A stretch of DNA of 64,000 nt from Oceanicola sp. 22II-s10i (GTDB lineage: Bacteria > Pseudomonadota > Alphaproteobacteria > Rhodobacterales > Rhodobacteraceae). The notes below the pieces were generated by a model that had not been told where the DNA came from, ran no database searches, and saw nothing but the letters and a program-made list of their open reading frames with translations. A program made the position numbers and the translations under genes. Location of the stretch: positions 62,001-126,000 of the forward strand of contig NZ_AQQU01000002.1 of assembly GCF_002210105.1 (NCBI RefSeq), read 5' to 3'. Shown piece by piece: positions 1 to 9,926 of the stretch; positions within the stretch are counted from its first letter, which is position 1, and the number at the start of each line of letters is the position of its first letter.

Positions 1-672
1 GACACGGCGGGCGCCCGCCTTGCCGCGCAGGTTGTCCTCCAGCTTGGACTCGATCCCGACCTTGCCGATCTGGAACCGGGGGATGCGCAGCAGCTGGTCG
101 GGTTCTTCCATCCGCTCCAGATCGTAGTCGGAAATCGGACCGACATAGCCCACGACATGGGCAAAGTCCTTGCCGAGCGGATAGATGCGGCTCAGGCCCA
201 CCTCGGGGGTGATGCCGGGCAGGGCGGGGGCGTTGACGGCGACGCGGCTGATGTCGTCCCAGCTGACCCGGTCGGCCAGCGTGATCGGCAGGAAGGGGGC
301 CGAGCGGGCCATTTCCGTCCGGGCCTTTTCCAGCTCGTCCGGGTCCAGTTTGACGATCCGCGACAGCCGGTCGATCACGGCGTCCACGTCGCCCGCATCC
401 TCGCGCGTGATCACGATGCGATAGGCCTGTTCGTTGCCCGCGACCAGCCGGCCGTTGCGGTCAAAGATCTCGCCCCGCGCGGGCGGGATCAGGCGGATGT
501 TGACGCGGTTCTCTTCGGCCAGCAGGCGGAATTCGTCGGCCTGGTCGACCTGCATGTAGCGCATCCGCGCCCCGAGCAGCCCCATGACGCCAAGCTGCGC
601 GCCGCCGAGCAGTAGGCCCCGGCGGGTGATCCGGCGGCTGCTTTCGGCGCTGTCCTTGGGTGTGCGTCTCAT
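1..672 (-). CDS. mrdA: Penicillin-binding protein 2, N-terminal part (cut by window edge)
   Basis: The frame is open from the ATG at 672 down to base 1, giving 224 residues with no stop. An arginine-rich N-terminus (MRRTPKDS) precedes a membrane anchor (GLLLGGAQLGVMGLLGARM), then the PBP2 dimerisation region with RLIPPARGEIFDRNG, AYRIVITRE and YPLGKDFAHVVGYVG. PBP2 is the transpeptidase that crosslinks lateral-wall peptidoglycan with RodA and the Mre proteins. The catalytic domain lies outside the window. The ATG overlaps the mreD stop by 4 bp, so this is the fourth gene of the mre operon. Confidence 0.95.
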   Translation of the reverse strand, partial: MRRTPKDSAESSRRITRRGLLLGGAQLGVMGLLGARMRYMQVDQADEFRLLAEENRVNIRLIPPARGEIFDRNGRLVAGNEQAYRIVITREDAGDVDAVIDRLSRIVKLDPDELEKARTEMARSAPFLPITLADRVSWDDISRVAVNAPALPGITPEVGLSRIYPLGKDFAHVVGYVGPISDYDLERMEEPDQLLRIPRFQIGKVGIESKLEDNLRGKAGARRV

Positions 673-1217
673 GCCGTGCGTCCCAGTTCGTCGTGGCTGG
701 CCGAGATCCGGCGGACCCCCATGAAGGTGCCGAAGAACACCGCAGCCAGCGGATAGACCGCGACCGAGACCACCAGCTGCATCAGGTTCAGCACCAGCGG
801 CGGTTGCGGCGTCAGGAAGATCGCCAGCGCCACCCGGTAGCCCAGCAGGACACCAGCCATCACGGCGGCGGCGGCGGCCCATTCGGTCAGGAAGTTCATC
901 TCGCGCGTCGTGCGGGCGCGGGCGCGCAGCCATTCGCAGCCCACGACCACCAGTGCGGCCATCAGGCCGGGCGGGCGCTGGAACATCAGGTCGGCCAGAA
1001 AGACCAGCGTCCCGACGGCCAGCGCGGGGGCGTAGTCCGGGCGGCGCAGCGTCCAGACGCAGGCGAGCGTCAGCAGCAGGTCGGGCCCCGCCCAGCGACG
1101 TGGCGTGGTTTCCAGCGGCAGGAGGTTGAACAGGATCACCCCCAGCCCGATGCCGAGGAAGGCGATCCGCATCGACCAGCGCCGCGCGGCCCCTTGGCGT
1201 CCCGCCACCTCAGCCAT
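669..1217 (-). CDS. mreD: Rod shape-determining protein MreD
   Basis: A 182-residue integral membrane protein with about five hydrophobic segments (for example IAFLGIGLGVILFNLLPLE and VSVAVYPLAAVFFGTFMGV) and the MreD-like GPDLLLTLACVWTLRRPDY stretch near residues 44-62. MreD is the membrane component of the elongasome linking MreB filaments to wall synthesis. It overlaps mreC by 8 bp upstream and mrdA by 4 bp downstream, so translation is probably coupled. Length is normal for the family. Confidence 0.93.
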   Translation of the reverse strand: MAEVAGRQGAARRWSMRIAFLGIGLGVILFNLLPLETTPRRWAGPDLLLTLACVWTLRRPDYAPALAVGTLVFLADLMFQRPPGLMAALVVVGCEWLRARARTTREMNFLTEWAAAAAVMAGVLLGYRVALAIFLTPQPPLVLNLMQLVVSVAVYPLAAVFFGTFMGVRRISASHDELGRTA

Positions 1218-2115
1218 TGCCGGGATCCCCCGCAGAGGCGGTGTCGGCGGGCATCAGACGCGGCGAGACGAGGCTGCCCGGATCGTCGATGTCCTCGGTC
1301 CCGAGGTGGCGCAGCACGCGCAGGAATTCCAGCCGTTCGTAATCCGCCGCCAGCCGCACGCGCAGCCGCCCGCCCGGATCCTGCGCGACCTGACCGATCA
1401 GCAGACCGGCCGGAAACACCCCGCCGTCACCGGAGGAGATCACCCGGTCGCCGGGCCGCACGAGGCTGGGGTCCTCGATGAACTCGATCGGCGGGGTGGC
1501 CGAGTTGTCGCCCGACAGGATCGCCCGCTGGCCCGAAGGCTGGATCGTCACCGGGATGCGGCTGGAGGTGTCGGTCAGCAGCAGGACGCGGCTGGTCGCC
1601 CCGCCCACGCCCGAGATGCGCCCGACCAGCCCGATGCCGTCCATCGTCGCCCAGCCGTCTACGATCCCGTCCCGCGTGCCGACGTTCAGCAGCACCGACT
1701 GCCGGAAGGGCGAGCCGCTGTCGGCCAGCACCACGCCGGTGATATAGGTGAGGCGCGGATCCAGCCGGACGTTGTTCAGGTCCAGCAGCCGGGCGTTTTC
1801 CTGCTCCAGCTGCAGTGCCGCTTCCTTCCACGCCTTCATCTGCTGCAACTCGCGCCGCAGCTCCCGGTTCTGTTCGTGGATGCGGTGATAGCTCTGGAAA
1901 TCGCGCAGGATGTTCAGCGTGCCCGTCACCGGCGCCATGGCCCAGTCGAACGAAGGCATCACACGGTCGATCACCTGCGCGCGAAACCGTTCGACGCGCG
2001 GGCTGTCGATGCGCCAGACGATGAAGATCGCGACAAGACACAGGACCAGCACCCCGACCAGCAGACGGCGGAGCGGGGTAACGAAATCCTCGTCCTGTCC
2101 ACGGTTGCGTGCCAT
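1210..2115 (-). CDS. mreC: Rod shape-determining protein MreC
   Basis: A 301-residue protein with a cytoplasmic N-terminus, one membrane segment (about residues 18-36, LLVGVLVLCLVAIFIVWRI), a periplasmic coiled coil (about 75-112) and the beta-barrel MreC core containing VVLADSGSPFRQSVLLNVG and DGWATMDGIGLVGRI. MreC organises elongasome partners in the periplasm and activates PBP2. The gene follows mreB by 64 bp and overlaps mreD. Length and domain order are normal. Confidence 0.95.
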   Translation of the reverse strand: MARNRGQDEDFVTPLRRLLVGVLVLCLVAIFIVWRIDSPRVERFRAQVIDRVMPSFDWAMAPVTGTLNILRDFQSYHRIHEQNRELRRELQQMKAWKEAALQLEQENARLLDLNNVRLDPRLTYITGVVLADSGSPFRQSVLLNVGTRDGIVDGWATMDGIGLVGRISGVGGATSRVLLLTDTSSRIPVTIQPSGQRAILSGDNSATPPIEFIEDPSLVRPGDRVISSGDGGVFPAGLLIGQVAQDPGGRLRVRLAADYERLEFLRVLRHLGTEDIDDPGSLVSPRLMPADTASAGDPGNG

Positions 2116-2179
2116 GAACGTCCCTTGGCGATGGCGCAGCGCGCCGTTCCGGGTGTGACCTGACGTCAGCCTCTACGGC

Positions 2180-3342
<1,163 letters not shown>

Positions 3343-3370
3343 TCAGCGTGATTCTGCCGCATCCGCAGCA

Positions 3371-4075
3371 TCAGAGCCCCACGTTGGCCAGGATTCCGTC
3401 CACCCACATCGGCACGACCTCGCTGGCCGGGCCCCGGATGACATCGTCGAAATCGCTGGTGACTTCCGACGCCTCGAGGTTGATCTCGATCGTCCGCGCG
3501 CCGACGTGGCGGGCAATGCGGACAAAGCCCGCCGCCGGATAGACGTTGCCGCTGGTGCCGATGGCCGCGAACAGGTCGCAGGTCGCGAGGTGTTCCTGTA
3601 TCTCGTCCATGTGATAGGGCATCTCGCCGAACCAGACGGTGTCGGGCCTGAGCCGGCCGCCGCAGTCGTCGCAGCGTTTCGCCACGTCCCAGGGCACCTC
3701 GAAGGGCTGGGGATATTTCACGCCGCAGACGTTGCACTTCATGTCGTCGGACACGCCGTGCATGTGCAGCACGGCCTGCGCCCCGCCGCGTTCGTGCAGC
3801 CGGTCGACGTTCTGCGTGACGAGGATCAGTTCGCCGGGATATTCCGCCTCCAGTCGCGCGATGGCCTCGTGGGCGGCGTTCGGCTGCGCCTCCAGATGCT
3901 TCAGGCGGCGGGTGTTGTGGAATTCGGCGAATGTCTCGGGGTCGTTCGCGAACCCCTCGGGCGTGGCCAGCGCGGCGATGCGCTTGTCGTTCCACAATCC
4001 TCCGGGGCCGCGATATGTGCCGAGCCCGCTTTCGGCGGAAATCCCCGCGCCGGTCAGGATGACGATCTTGTCCAT
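3371..4075 (-). CDS. cobB: NAD-dependent protein deacylase (sirtuin, CobB-like)
   Basis: A 234-residue sirtuin that removes acyl groups from lysines using NAD. It has GAGISAESGLGTYRGPGGLW, TQNVDRLHERGG, the catalytic-His motif HMHG, four zinc cysteines (CNVCG and CDDCGG), WFGEMP and GTSGNVYPAAG. The ATG at 4075 is preferred over one 18 bp upstream because GGAGGTGCC precedes it at correct spacing. Against E. coli CobB (recalled sequence), the Tyr-xx-Arg of class III enzymes reads His-xx-Arg here (FHNTRR). That may change acyl preference. It is divergent from a phosphotyrosine phosphatase gene 43 bp away. Confidence 0.92.
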   Translation of the reverse strand: MDKIVILTGAGISAESGLGTYRGPGGLWNDKRIAALATPEGFANDPETFAEFHNTRRLKHLEAQPNAAHEAIARLEAEYPGELILVTQNVDRLHERGGAQAVLHMHGVSDDMKCNVCGVKYPQPFEVPWDVAKRCDDCGGRLRPDTVWFGEMPYHMDEIQEHLATCDLFAAIGTSGNVYPAAGFVRIARHVGARTIEINLEASEVTSDFDDVIRGPASEVVPMWVDGILANVGL

Positions 4076-4076
4076 T

Positions 4077-4114
4077 GGCACCTCCTCGGGCATTCAGCAA
4101 AGCATGGAGGTGCC
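4077..4114. promoter_or_regulatory. Mirrored Shine-Dalgarno inverted repeat between divergent genes
   Basis: GGCACCTCC (4077-4085) and GGAGGTGCC (4106-4114) are perfect 9-bp inverted repeats around a 20-nt loop. Each arm is the ribosome binding site of one of the two divergent genes (sirtuin leftward, phosphatase rightward). A transcript entering from either side would carry both arms and could fold a hairpin hiding its own Shine-Dalgarno sequence. The pairing is seen in the sequence; the regulatory role is inferred. Confidence 0.5.
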
Positions 4115-4118
4115 GCCG

Positions 4119-4568
4119 ATGACCAGCCCCCGCCGCATCCTATTCGTATGTCTGGGCAACATCTGCCGTTCGCCCGCCGCCGAAGGCGTCACCCGCGCGA
4201 TGGCCGAGGGCAGGGGGTTGACGCTGGACAGTGCGGGCACCGGCGGCTGGCATGTGGGCGAGCCGCCCTACGGGCCGATGCAGCAGGCGGCGGCGCGGCG
4301 CGGTTACGATCTGTCCGTGCTCAGGGCGCGGCAGTTCGTGCCGGGCGATTTCCTGCAGTTCGACCTGATCGTGGTGATGGATGCCGACAATCGGCGCGAG
4401 GTGGAGCGCCAGCGGCCGGAGGGCAACCATGTGCCCGTGCGGCTGATGACCGAGTTCGCGCCGGAAACGGGCGCCAGGGCGGTGCCCGATCCCTATTACA
4501 CGCGCGATTTCGACGGGGCGCTGGACCTGGTGGAAACCTGCGCCCGTGGCCTGATCGCGTCCCTCTGA
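4119..4568 (+). CDS. Low-molecular-weight phosphotyrosine protein phosphatase
   Basis: A 149-residue cytoplasmic phosphatase. The P-loop CLGNICRS (C-x5-R-S) is at residues 11-18, a Ser-Ala-Gly-Thr motif follows (LDSAGTGGWHVGEPP), and the general-acid motif DPYYTRDFDGAL is near the C-terminus. The start at 4119 follows GGAGGTGCCGCCG; a more upstream in-frame ATG at 4104 would destroy that spacing. The length matches the family. Partner kinases are not in the window. Tyrosine dephosphorylation beside a lysine deacylase suggests, but does not prove, a shared role in reversing protein modification. Confidence 0.92.
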   Translation: MTSPRRILFVCLGNICRSPAAEGVTRAMAEGRGLTLDSAGTGGWHVGEPPYGPMQQAAARRGYDLSVLRARQFVPGDFLQFDLIVVMDADNRREVERQRPEGNHVPVRLMTEFAPETGARAVPDPYYTRDFDGALDLVETCARGLIASL

Positions 4569-4572
4569 TCCG

Positions 4573-4881
4573 TCAGGAACAGCTGGCCGCGGCCTTGGCG
4601 CCGAAGGACTTGTAGCGGCCCCAGAATTCGTTGTGATAGGCCGATTTCGACATCCGCACTTCCTGTGCCATGTCCGGCTTGGTGAAGAACTTGGCCGCCA
4701 GCCGCTGGTCCTGCGCGGTCAGCATGGCATTCGCCACGTTCTGGATGCAGCCGCACAGGCTGCGCGACGCACTGGCCCGGTCCGAACGCATGCAGGCGTT
4801 GTCGATCGGGCCCGCAAGGGCGGCACCCGCAGTAAACGTGCTCGCGGCGAAAACGGCCGCAACGGTAAAGGCTTTCATCAT
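4573..4881 (-). CDS. Small secreted cysteine-containing protein
   Basis: A 102-residue protein with a signal peptide (MMKAFTVAAVFAASTFTAGAALA, cleaved after ALA) and a mature domain having CMRSDR, LCGCIQNVANAML, an aromatic-basic stretch (FWGRYKSFGAKAAASC) and four cysteines. The start at 4881 is preceded by GAAGGGGCA. I recall this family as widespread in roseobacters and sometimes carrying the name arginine transporter, for which nothing here gives support. It converges on the phosphatase gene with 4 bp between stops. Function unknown; likely periplasmic. Confidence 0.8.
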   Translation of the reverse strand: MMKAFTVAAVFAASTFTAGAALAGPIDNACMRSDRASASRSLCGCIQNVANAMLTAQDQRLAAKFFTKPDMAQEVRMSKSAYHNEFWGRYKSFGAKAAASCS

Positions 4882-5117
4882 TGCCCCTTCTTCTGCTCCT
4901 GTCGGCCTGAAGCGCCTGTCACGCGGCCGATCTATTGGTCGGGCGACCCTTGCCTGTGGCCACCCTTGATGCGCGTAAATCGCCATAAATCTGTGGAAAA
5001 GTCAATTTGTCAGAGCGGCGCAGGTTGCCCGCCGTGGCGGTCCGGCACAGCCCACAAGATGATGGGGCGCGGCCTGCGCCACGCCCCATCTTTGGCCGGT
5101 CCCGAGGGAAGGAACGG

Positions 5118-5897
5118 TCAGCCCTGTGTCTGTTCCCCGTACCACGGACCGCGCTTGACCTCGGTCGAGGCGCCCGCGTCGGACAGCAGAGTCGCGAACT
5201 TGTCCACGTCGAGATCGCGGTAGTGGTAGGGATAGACGTATTTCGGCGCGAACTCGGCCACGGCCGAAGCCGCCTGTTCCTCGTCCATCGTGTAGGGCAG
5301 GTTGAACGGGACGAAGGCCACGTCGATGCCGCTCAGCGCGCGCATCTCGGGGATGTCCTCGGTGTCGCCCGCGATGTAGACGGTCAGACCCTCGAAGCTC
5401 AGGATATAGCCGTTGTCCCGGCCCTGCGGATGATACTGCAGGCGGTCCTCGGTCAGGTTGTAGGCCGGGATCGCGCTGATCTTGAGACCCAGGACCGTCG
5501 TTTCCTCGCCATTCCCGATGCTGGTCGCCCGCGCCTTGAGCCCGTCCGGCAGCATCTCGAACACCGCGGGGTTGGCGACGATCTGTGTCGTCGGCCCGAC
5601 GATGCCCTCAAGCGTCTCGGCACTGTAGTGATCGCCATGCTCGTGGGTGATCAGGATCAGGTCGGGGGCGGGGAAGTCGGAATACTGCTCGGCCGCGCCG
5701 ACCGGGTCGTTGTAGATCGTGCCGACCGGCGTCTCCATCACGAAGGACGCATGGGCGACGGGGTGCACCGTCACATCGCCCCCGGTCGCGCTGAACATAT
5801 CGCTGGCATGGGCCGCGGCCATTGCGGCGTAGGGCAGAAAGACGGTGGCGCCCGCGGCGGCGGCGCCCGTTCCGATGAAATGGCGTCTGGTGATCAT
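5118..5897 (-). CDS. Tat-exported metallo-beta-lactamase-fold hydrolase
   Basis: A 259-residue protein starting with a twin-arginine signal (MITRRHFIGTGAAAAGATVF). The mature domain is a UlaG-like metallo-beta-lactamase fold: ILITHEHGDHYS (metal ligands), GLTVYIAGDTEDIPEM and a C-terminal YPYHYRDLD His. A GGGAG ribosome site lies 8 nt before the ATG. Substrate is not predictable. Its position between a secreted small protein and lepA gives no pathway hint. Periplasmic location follows from the signal. Confidence 0.88.
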   Translation of the reverse strand: MITRRHFIGTGAAAAGATVFLPYAAMAAAHASDMFSATGGDVTVHPVAHASFVMETPVGTIYNDPVGAAEQYSDFPAPDLILITHEHGDHYSAETLEGIVGPTTQIVANPAVFEMLPDGLKARATSIGNGEETTVLGLKISAIPAYNLTEDRLQYHPQGRDNGYILSFEGLTVYIAGDTEDIPEMRALSGIDVAFVPFNLPYTMDEEQAASAVAEFAPKYVYPYHYRDLDVDKFATLLSDAGASTEVKRGPWYGEQTQG

Positions 5898-5995
5898 TGT
5901 GGCAGCTCCCTGTCGTGTCACACCTTCCCTATACGTTAGGGTTGGGTGACCGGATGTCGCGTTCACGTTTGCGTTTGTGTCCTGCGCCCGCCCGT

Positions 5996-6139
5996 TCAGT
6001 CGCCACGCCCCGACAGGGCCGCCCCTATCGCCGCCCCGGCCGCCGCCCCGACGCTGATGCCGATGGCCAGGTTGTCCGTCGCCACGCCGACGGCCGTGCC
6101 GATGCCGATACCGACGGCAGTCCAGGATGCGATGTTCAA
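5996..6139 (-). CDS. TTG-initiated glycine-zipper micro-protein
   Basis: A 47-residue frame opened by TTG at 6137-6139 with AGGAGG 8 nt upstream, a strong ribosome site that decides the start. The product is almost wholly Gly/Ala/Ile/Val with regular small-residue spacing ([24 protein letters not shown]), like glycine-zipper membrane or outer-membrane-associated peptides, ending SGRGD. It has no ATG and is easily missed. It is divergent from lepA. Function unknown; membrane insertion is inferred. Confidence 0.6.
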   Translation of the reverse strand: MNIASWTAVGIGIGTAVGVATDNLAIGISVGAAAGAAIGAALSGRGD

Positions 6140-6249
6140 GGCGAAATCCTCCTGCCCCGAGGCTAGCCGCGCAGGGCCGCGAAATCAAACGCGCGGCCCG
6201 CGTCAAGCCATCTTCCAGAGGCACCCCGGCTCTGATAATGCACCGCCCC

Positions 6250-8048
<1,799 letters not shown>

Positions 8049-8052
<4 letters not shown>

Positions 8053-8070
8053 GCGGCTTGCGCCGCTCAC
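8049..8070 (+). terminator. Terminator hairpin overlapping the lepA stop codon
   Basis: GTGAGCGGC / GCCGCTCAC form a perfect 9-bp stem with a TTGC loop. The TGA stop of lepA lies inside the left arm. A T-rich stretch (CTTCTCTTTTC) follows, so intrinsic termination is likely though the U-tract is not immediate. Confidence 0.65.
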
Positions 8071-8073
8071 CGC

Positions 8074-8247
8074 TCACTTCTCTTTTCGGACACCTTTAAA
8101 GGGTGTCTTGCTCGAGGTCTTCACGTCCATGAAGCGACCAGATTTCGTGTCGCGCTTAACGAAGTGACCTGAAGGTGTTTTGGTCTGTGAACGACCTTTC
8201 ACCATTCCATTTCGATGTCCGTCTCCCGACGGCGGGTTTGTAGCCAT
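8074..8247 (-). CDS. Small basic protein of a conserved uncharacterised family (NPPSGDGHRNG type)
   Basis: A 57-residue basic protein starting MATNPPSGDGHRNG and continuing with RSQTKTP, KRDTKSGRFMDVKTS and FKGVRKEK. I recall very similar short proteins in many unrelated bacteria, often beside the family of the gene just upstream; no function is known to me. The ATG at 8247 follows AGGA at about 9 nt. It lies 11 bp after the stop of the Cys/His-rich gene, so the two are probably cotranscribed. The local G+C content is well below the neighbours. Confidence 0.72.
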   Translation of the reverse strand: MATNPPSGDGHRNGMVKGRSQTKTPSGHFVKRDTKSGRFMDVKTSSKTPFKGVRKEK

Positions 8248-8258
8248 CTCTTGGTATC

Positions 8259-8465
8259 CTAGCTGGTGTGGCAGGTGTAGCTGCAGTAGTAGCAGCCGTT
8301 CGATTGAAGGTAGTGCCGTTGGGCCTCCACTACGGCGGACCAACAACTGCTATGCTCACCAAGGTATCGCCGGTTCTGTTCGCTGGGCATCCACGCACAA
8401 CCGGTCTTGTGCACTTCGTGGTCGCCGTTCGCTTGAGCGTTCATGTTCACGTAGTAACGCGCCAT
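8259..8465 (-). CDS. Small Cys/His-rich protein of a conserved uncharacterised family
   Basis: A 68-residue protein starting MARYYVNMNAQANGDHEVH and ending CYYCSYTCHTS. His16, His19, Cys23, Cys41, Cys58, Cys61, Cys65 and His66 could bind metal or form disulfides. The start at 8465 is set by GAGGA 7 nt upstream; a start 21 bp earlier would lack it. I recall the same N- and C-terminal signatures in short proteins from many phyla. It heads a two-gene unit in a low-GC island after lepA. No function can be assigned. Confidence 0.72.
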   Translation of the reverse strand: MARYYVNMNAQANGDHEVHKTGCAWMPSEQNRRYLGEHSSCWSAVVEAQRHYLQSNGCYYCSYTCHTS

Positions 8466-8498
8466 ATCGAAATCCTCATGATTCATGGCATTGATTAC

Positions 8499-8589
8499 CG
8501 CAAGGATTTCAGTGAGAGTTTGGATGTGAGTCGGCTCTCGGGGAAACCCTTGCGAGTTGATGGGGAGGGCCAGCTAATGCTGGCCTTTT
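8499..8589 (+). ncRNA. Candidate structured small RNA with intrinsic terminator
   Basis: On the plus strand CGCAAGG (8499-8505) pairs with CCTTGCG (8548-8554), enclosing GAGAG (8514-8518) / CTCTC (8535-8539). A perfect hairpin GGCCAGC-TAAT-GCTGGCC (8568-8585) with TTTTCTC follows. The terminator has its T-run only on the plus strand, where no protein gene lies upstream after lepA. An alternative is a folded 5' leader of the minus-strand small-protein pair. The nested stems and terminator are seen; the transcript is inferred. Confidence 0.35.
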
Positions 8590-8613
8590 CTCATGTATTG
8601 TGTCTCGTCTTCG

Positions 8614-9066
8614 CTATCTCCTTTTCCACTCGTCCCGAATTTTGAATGCTGATGTCGCAGCTCGACTTGGCGCTGCCGATAAGGTCATCACTGAACGGCA
8701 CTTTTCGGTAAGCGACCAAAGCCCTGTCTCTTCGTTCAGTGCCACCTCCCCATCCGCCTTGAGGCGAGAGAGCTGGGGTGACAGACTGGTCCTTGCAACT
8801 TCAGTCCCATGAGCATCGTTGATCCAATTGATGATCTGATCGGATGTTCCTCCGCGATTTTGCTTCAAAAGCACACTGCGAATCATATCCTTAATCGTTA
8901 GCCGCCCTTCACTTTCGGGGGCCTGCAGCTTTTGACGTTGACCGGTCTCAAGCGCGGTTCGAGCAAGCCTAAGAGCCGACAGCTCTTCTTGAAGCCGCGC
9001 CCTTTGTTGGACGATCTCCTCTTCCCGCTTTTCGAAGTAAGTCCAGATGTCGAGTTCTTCGGGCAT
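8614..9066 (-). CDS. Coiled-coil and winged-helix-like protein of unknown function
   Basis: A 150-residue protein. Residues about 10-45 are a charged coiled coil (YFEKREEEIVQQRARLQEEL). Residues about 57-118 resemble a winged helix (TIKDMIRSVLLKQNRGGTSD, TSLSPQLSRLKADGEVAL and GLWSL). The ATG at 9066 follows AAAGGAGG with 6 nt spacing; the GTG just before it is too close. Lower G+C than neighbours suggests acquisition. DNA binding is possible but no partner or operator is identified. Confidence 0.72.
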   Translation of the reverse strand: MPEELDIWTYFEKREEEIVQQRARLQEELSALRLARTALETGQRQKLQAPESEGRLTIKDMIRSVLLKQNRGGTSDQIINWINDAHGTEVARTSLSPQLSRLKADGEVALNEETGLWSLTEKCRSVMTLSAAPSRAATSAFKIRDEWKRR

Positions 9067-9629
9067 CACTAGCCTCCTTTAGCCAAATGTAGTCGGTCTT
9101 GCCGGGCGGTGCAAGTCTTGTCAGTGAGTGGCTCTGTCTTGGACTCCATTACCATATATAGTAGTTCAAATGCTGACTCGCGACGACTCAATGTCTATAT
9201 GTGGTAGTTTTGCTCCGATACTCCGTTTCGATTGATCATTTTCTTTTGGGGGGATGTTTATGATGTGTTCCGGTTTGCCGCAGTCTCGCCGTATTCTTCT
9301 GGGGTCTAAGTCGTCCATATTTGCGGAAGTTCTTCTTTTCCGGCCTCCCCCGCCCGCCCCCAAGGCCGGGCTGCAGCTGCCGTTCGACCGGCTTTCGCCG
9401 TGCCAATGTCGCGACTGTCCCGTCTCACCCCGGCAGGCGCATTGGCGCCAGCCCAGGCAGGCGCAGCCCTCCCCGATTGGCTTCACTCTCGCCACAAGCC
9501 TCCGACACCGGAACGCCCCACGCCCCACGCCCCTCGGCGCTCCCCCGCCGTCGCGACCGGCCTCCGCCCTACACCTCCACCCGCTTCGCCCTACCTGCTG
9601 AGGGAAACCCGACGCAGGAGGAGCTTCCC
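9067..9629. other. Gene-poor stretch with promoter-like repeats and a doubtful short frame
   Basis: No convincing gene. Around 9153-9209 two AT-rich direct repeats (CATATATAGTAGTT and CTATATGTGGTAGTT) flank an imperfect palindrome TGACTCGCGACGACTCA (9174-9190), about 90-140 bp upstream of the coiled-coil gene. A 50-residue minus-strand frame (9166-9318, MDDLDPRRIRRDCGK...) has no good ribosome site and no recognised family. From 9340 on the sequence returns to high G+C, with no feature before the dodecin ribosome site. Confidence 0.4.
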
Positions 9630-9842
9630 ATGTCAGAACACGTCTATCCCGTCACCGAGGTCTACGGCTCGTCCGCCACCTCGATCGACGACGCCATCCG
9701 CAACGCCGTCTCCACGGCCAGCGAGTCGATCCGCCACGTCGAATGGTTCGAGGTCACGCAGGTCCGCGGCCATGTCGGCGAGGACGGCAAGGTCGCGCAT
9801 TTCCAGGTCGGCGTGAAACTCGGCTTCCGGCTCGAGCGCTGA
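9630..9842 (+). CDS. Dodecin family flavin-binding protein
   Basis: A 70-residue protein with the dodecin signature: VYPVTEVYGSSATSIDDAIR, WFEVTQVRGHV (flavin-contacting Trp, Gln region) and VAHFQVGVKLGF. Dodecins form hollow dodecamers that store or buffer flavin (riboflavin/FMN/FAD) in the cytoplasm. AGGAGG lies 8 nt before the ATG. Length is typical. It is followed by a large imperfect hairpin and then a small membrane protein gene. Confidence 0.93.
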   Translation: MSEHVYPVTEVYGSSATSIDDAIRNAVSTASESIRHVEWFEVTQVRGHVGEDGKVAHFQVGVKLGFRLER

Positions 9843-9889
9843 GGCGCACGGTCCGGGCGGGCAAGGCGCCCCGCCGGGAACCGCGCCTC
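9841..9889 (+). terminator. Large imperfect hairpin after the dodecin gene
   Basis: GAGGCGC (9841-9847) pairs with GCGCCTC (9883-9889), and the inside continues with a CGGT/ACCG and a GGGCGGG/CCCGCC pairing with small mismatches. There is no T-run, so it may act as an mRNA-end stabiliser or attenuator rather than a classical terminator. Confidence 0.35.
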
Positions 9890-9926
9890 CTGCCCAAGCG
9901 TTTTGCAGGGGCAAAGGAGGTGCATC

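Noticed and set aside
8074-9066. The low-GC island as a prophage or integron remnant
   Set aside because: No integrase, tail or attachment site is visible; only G+C content and small genes suggest transfer.
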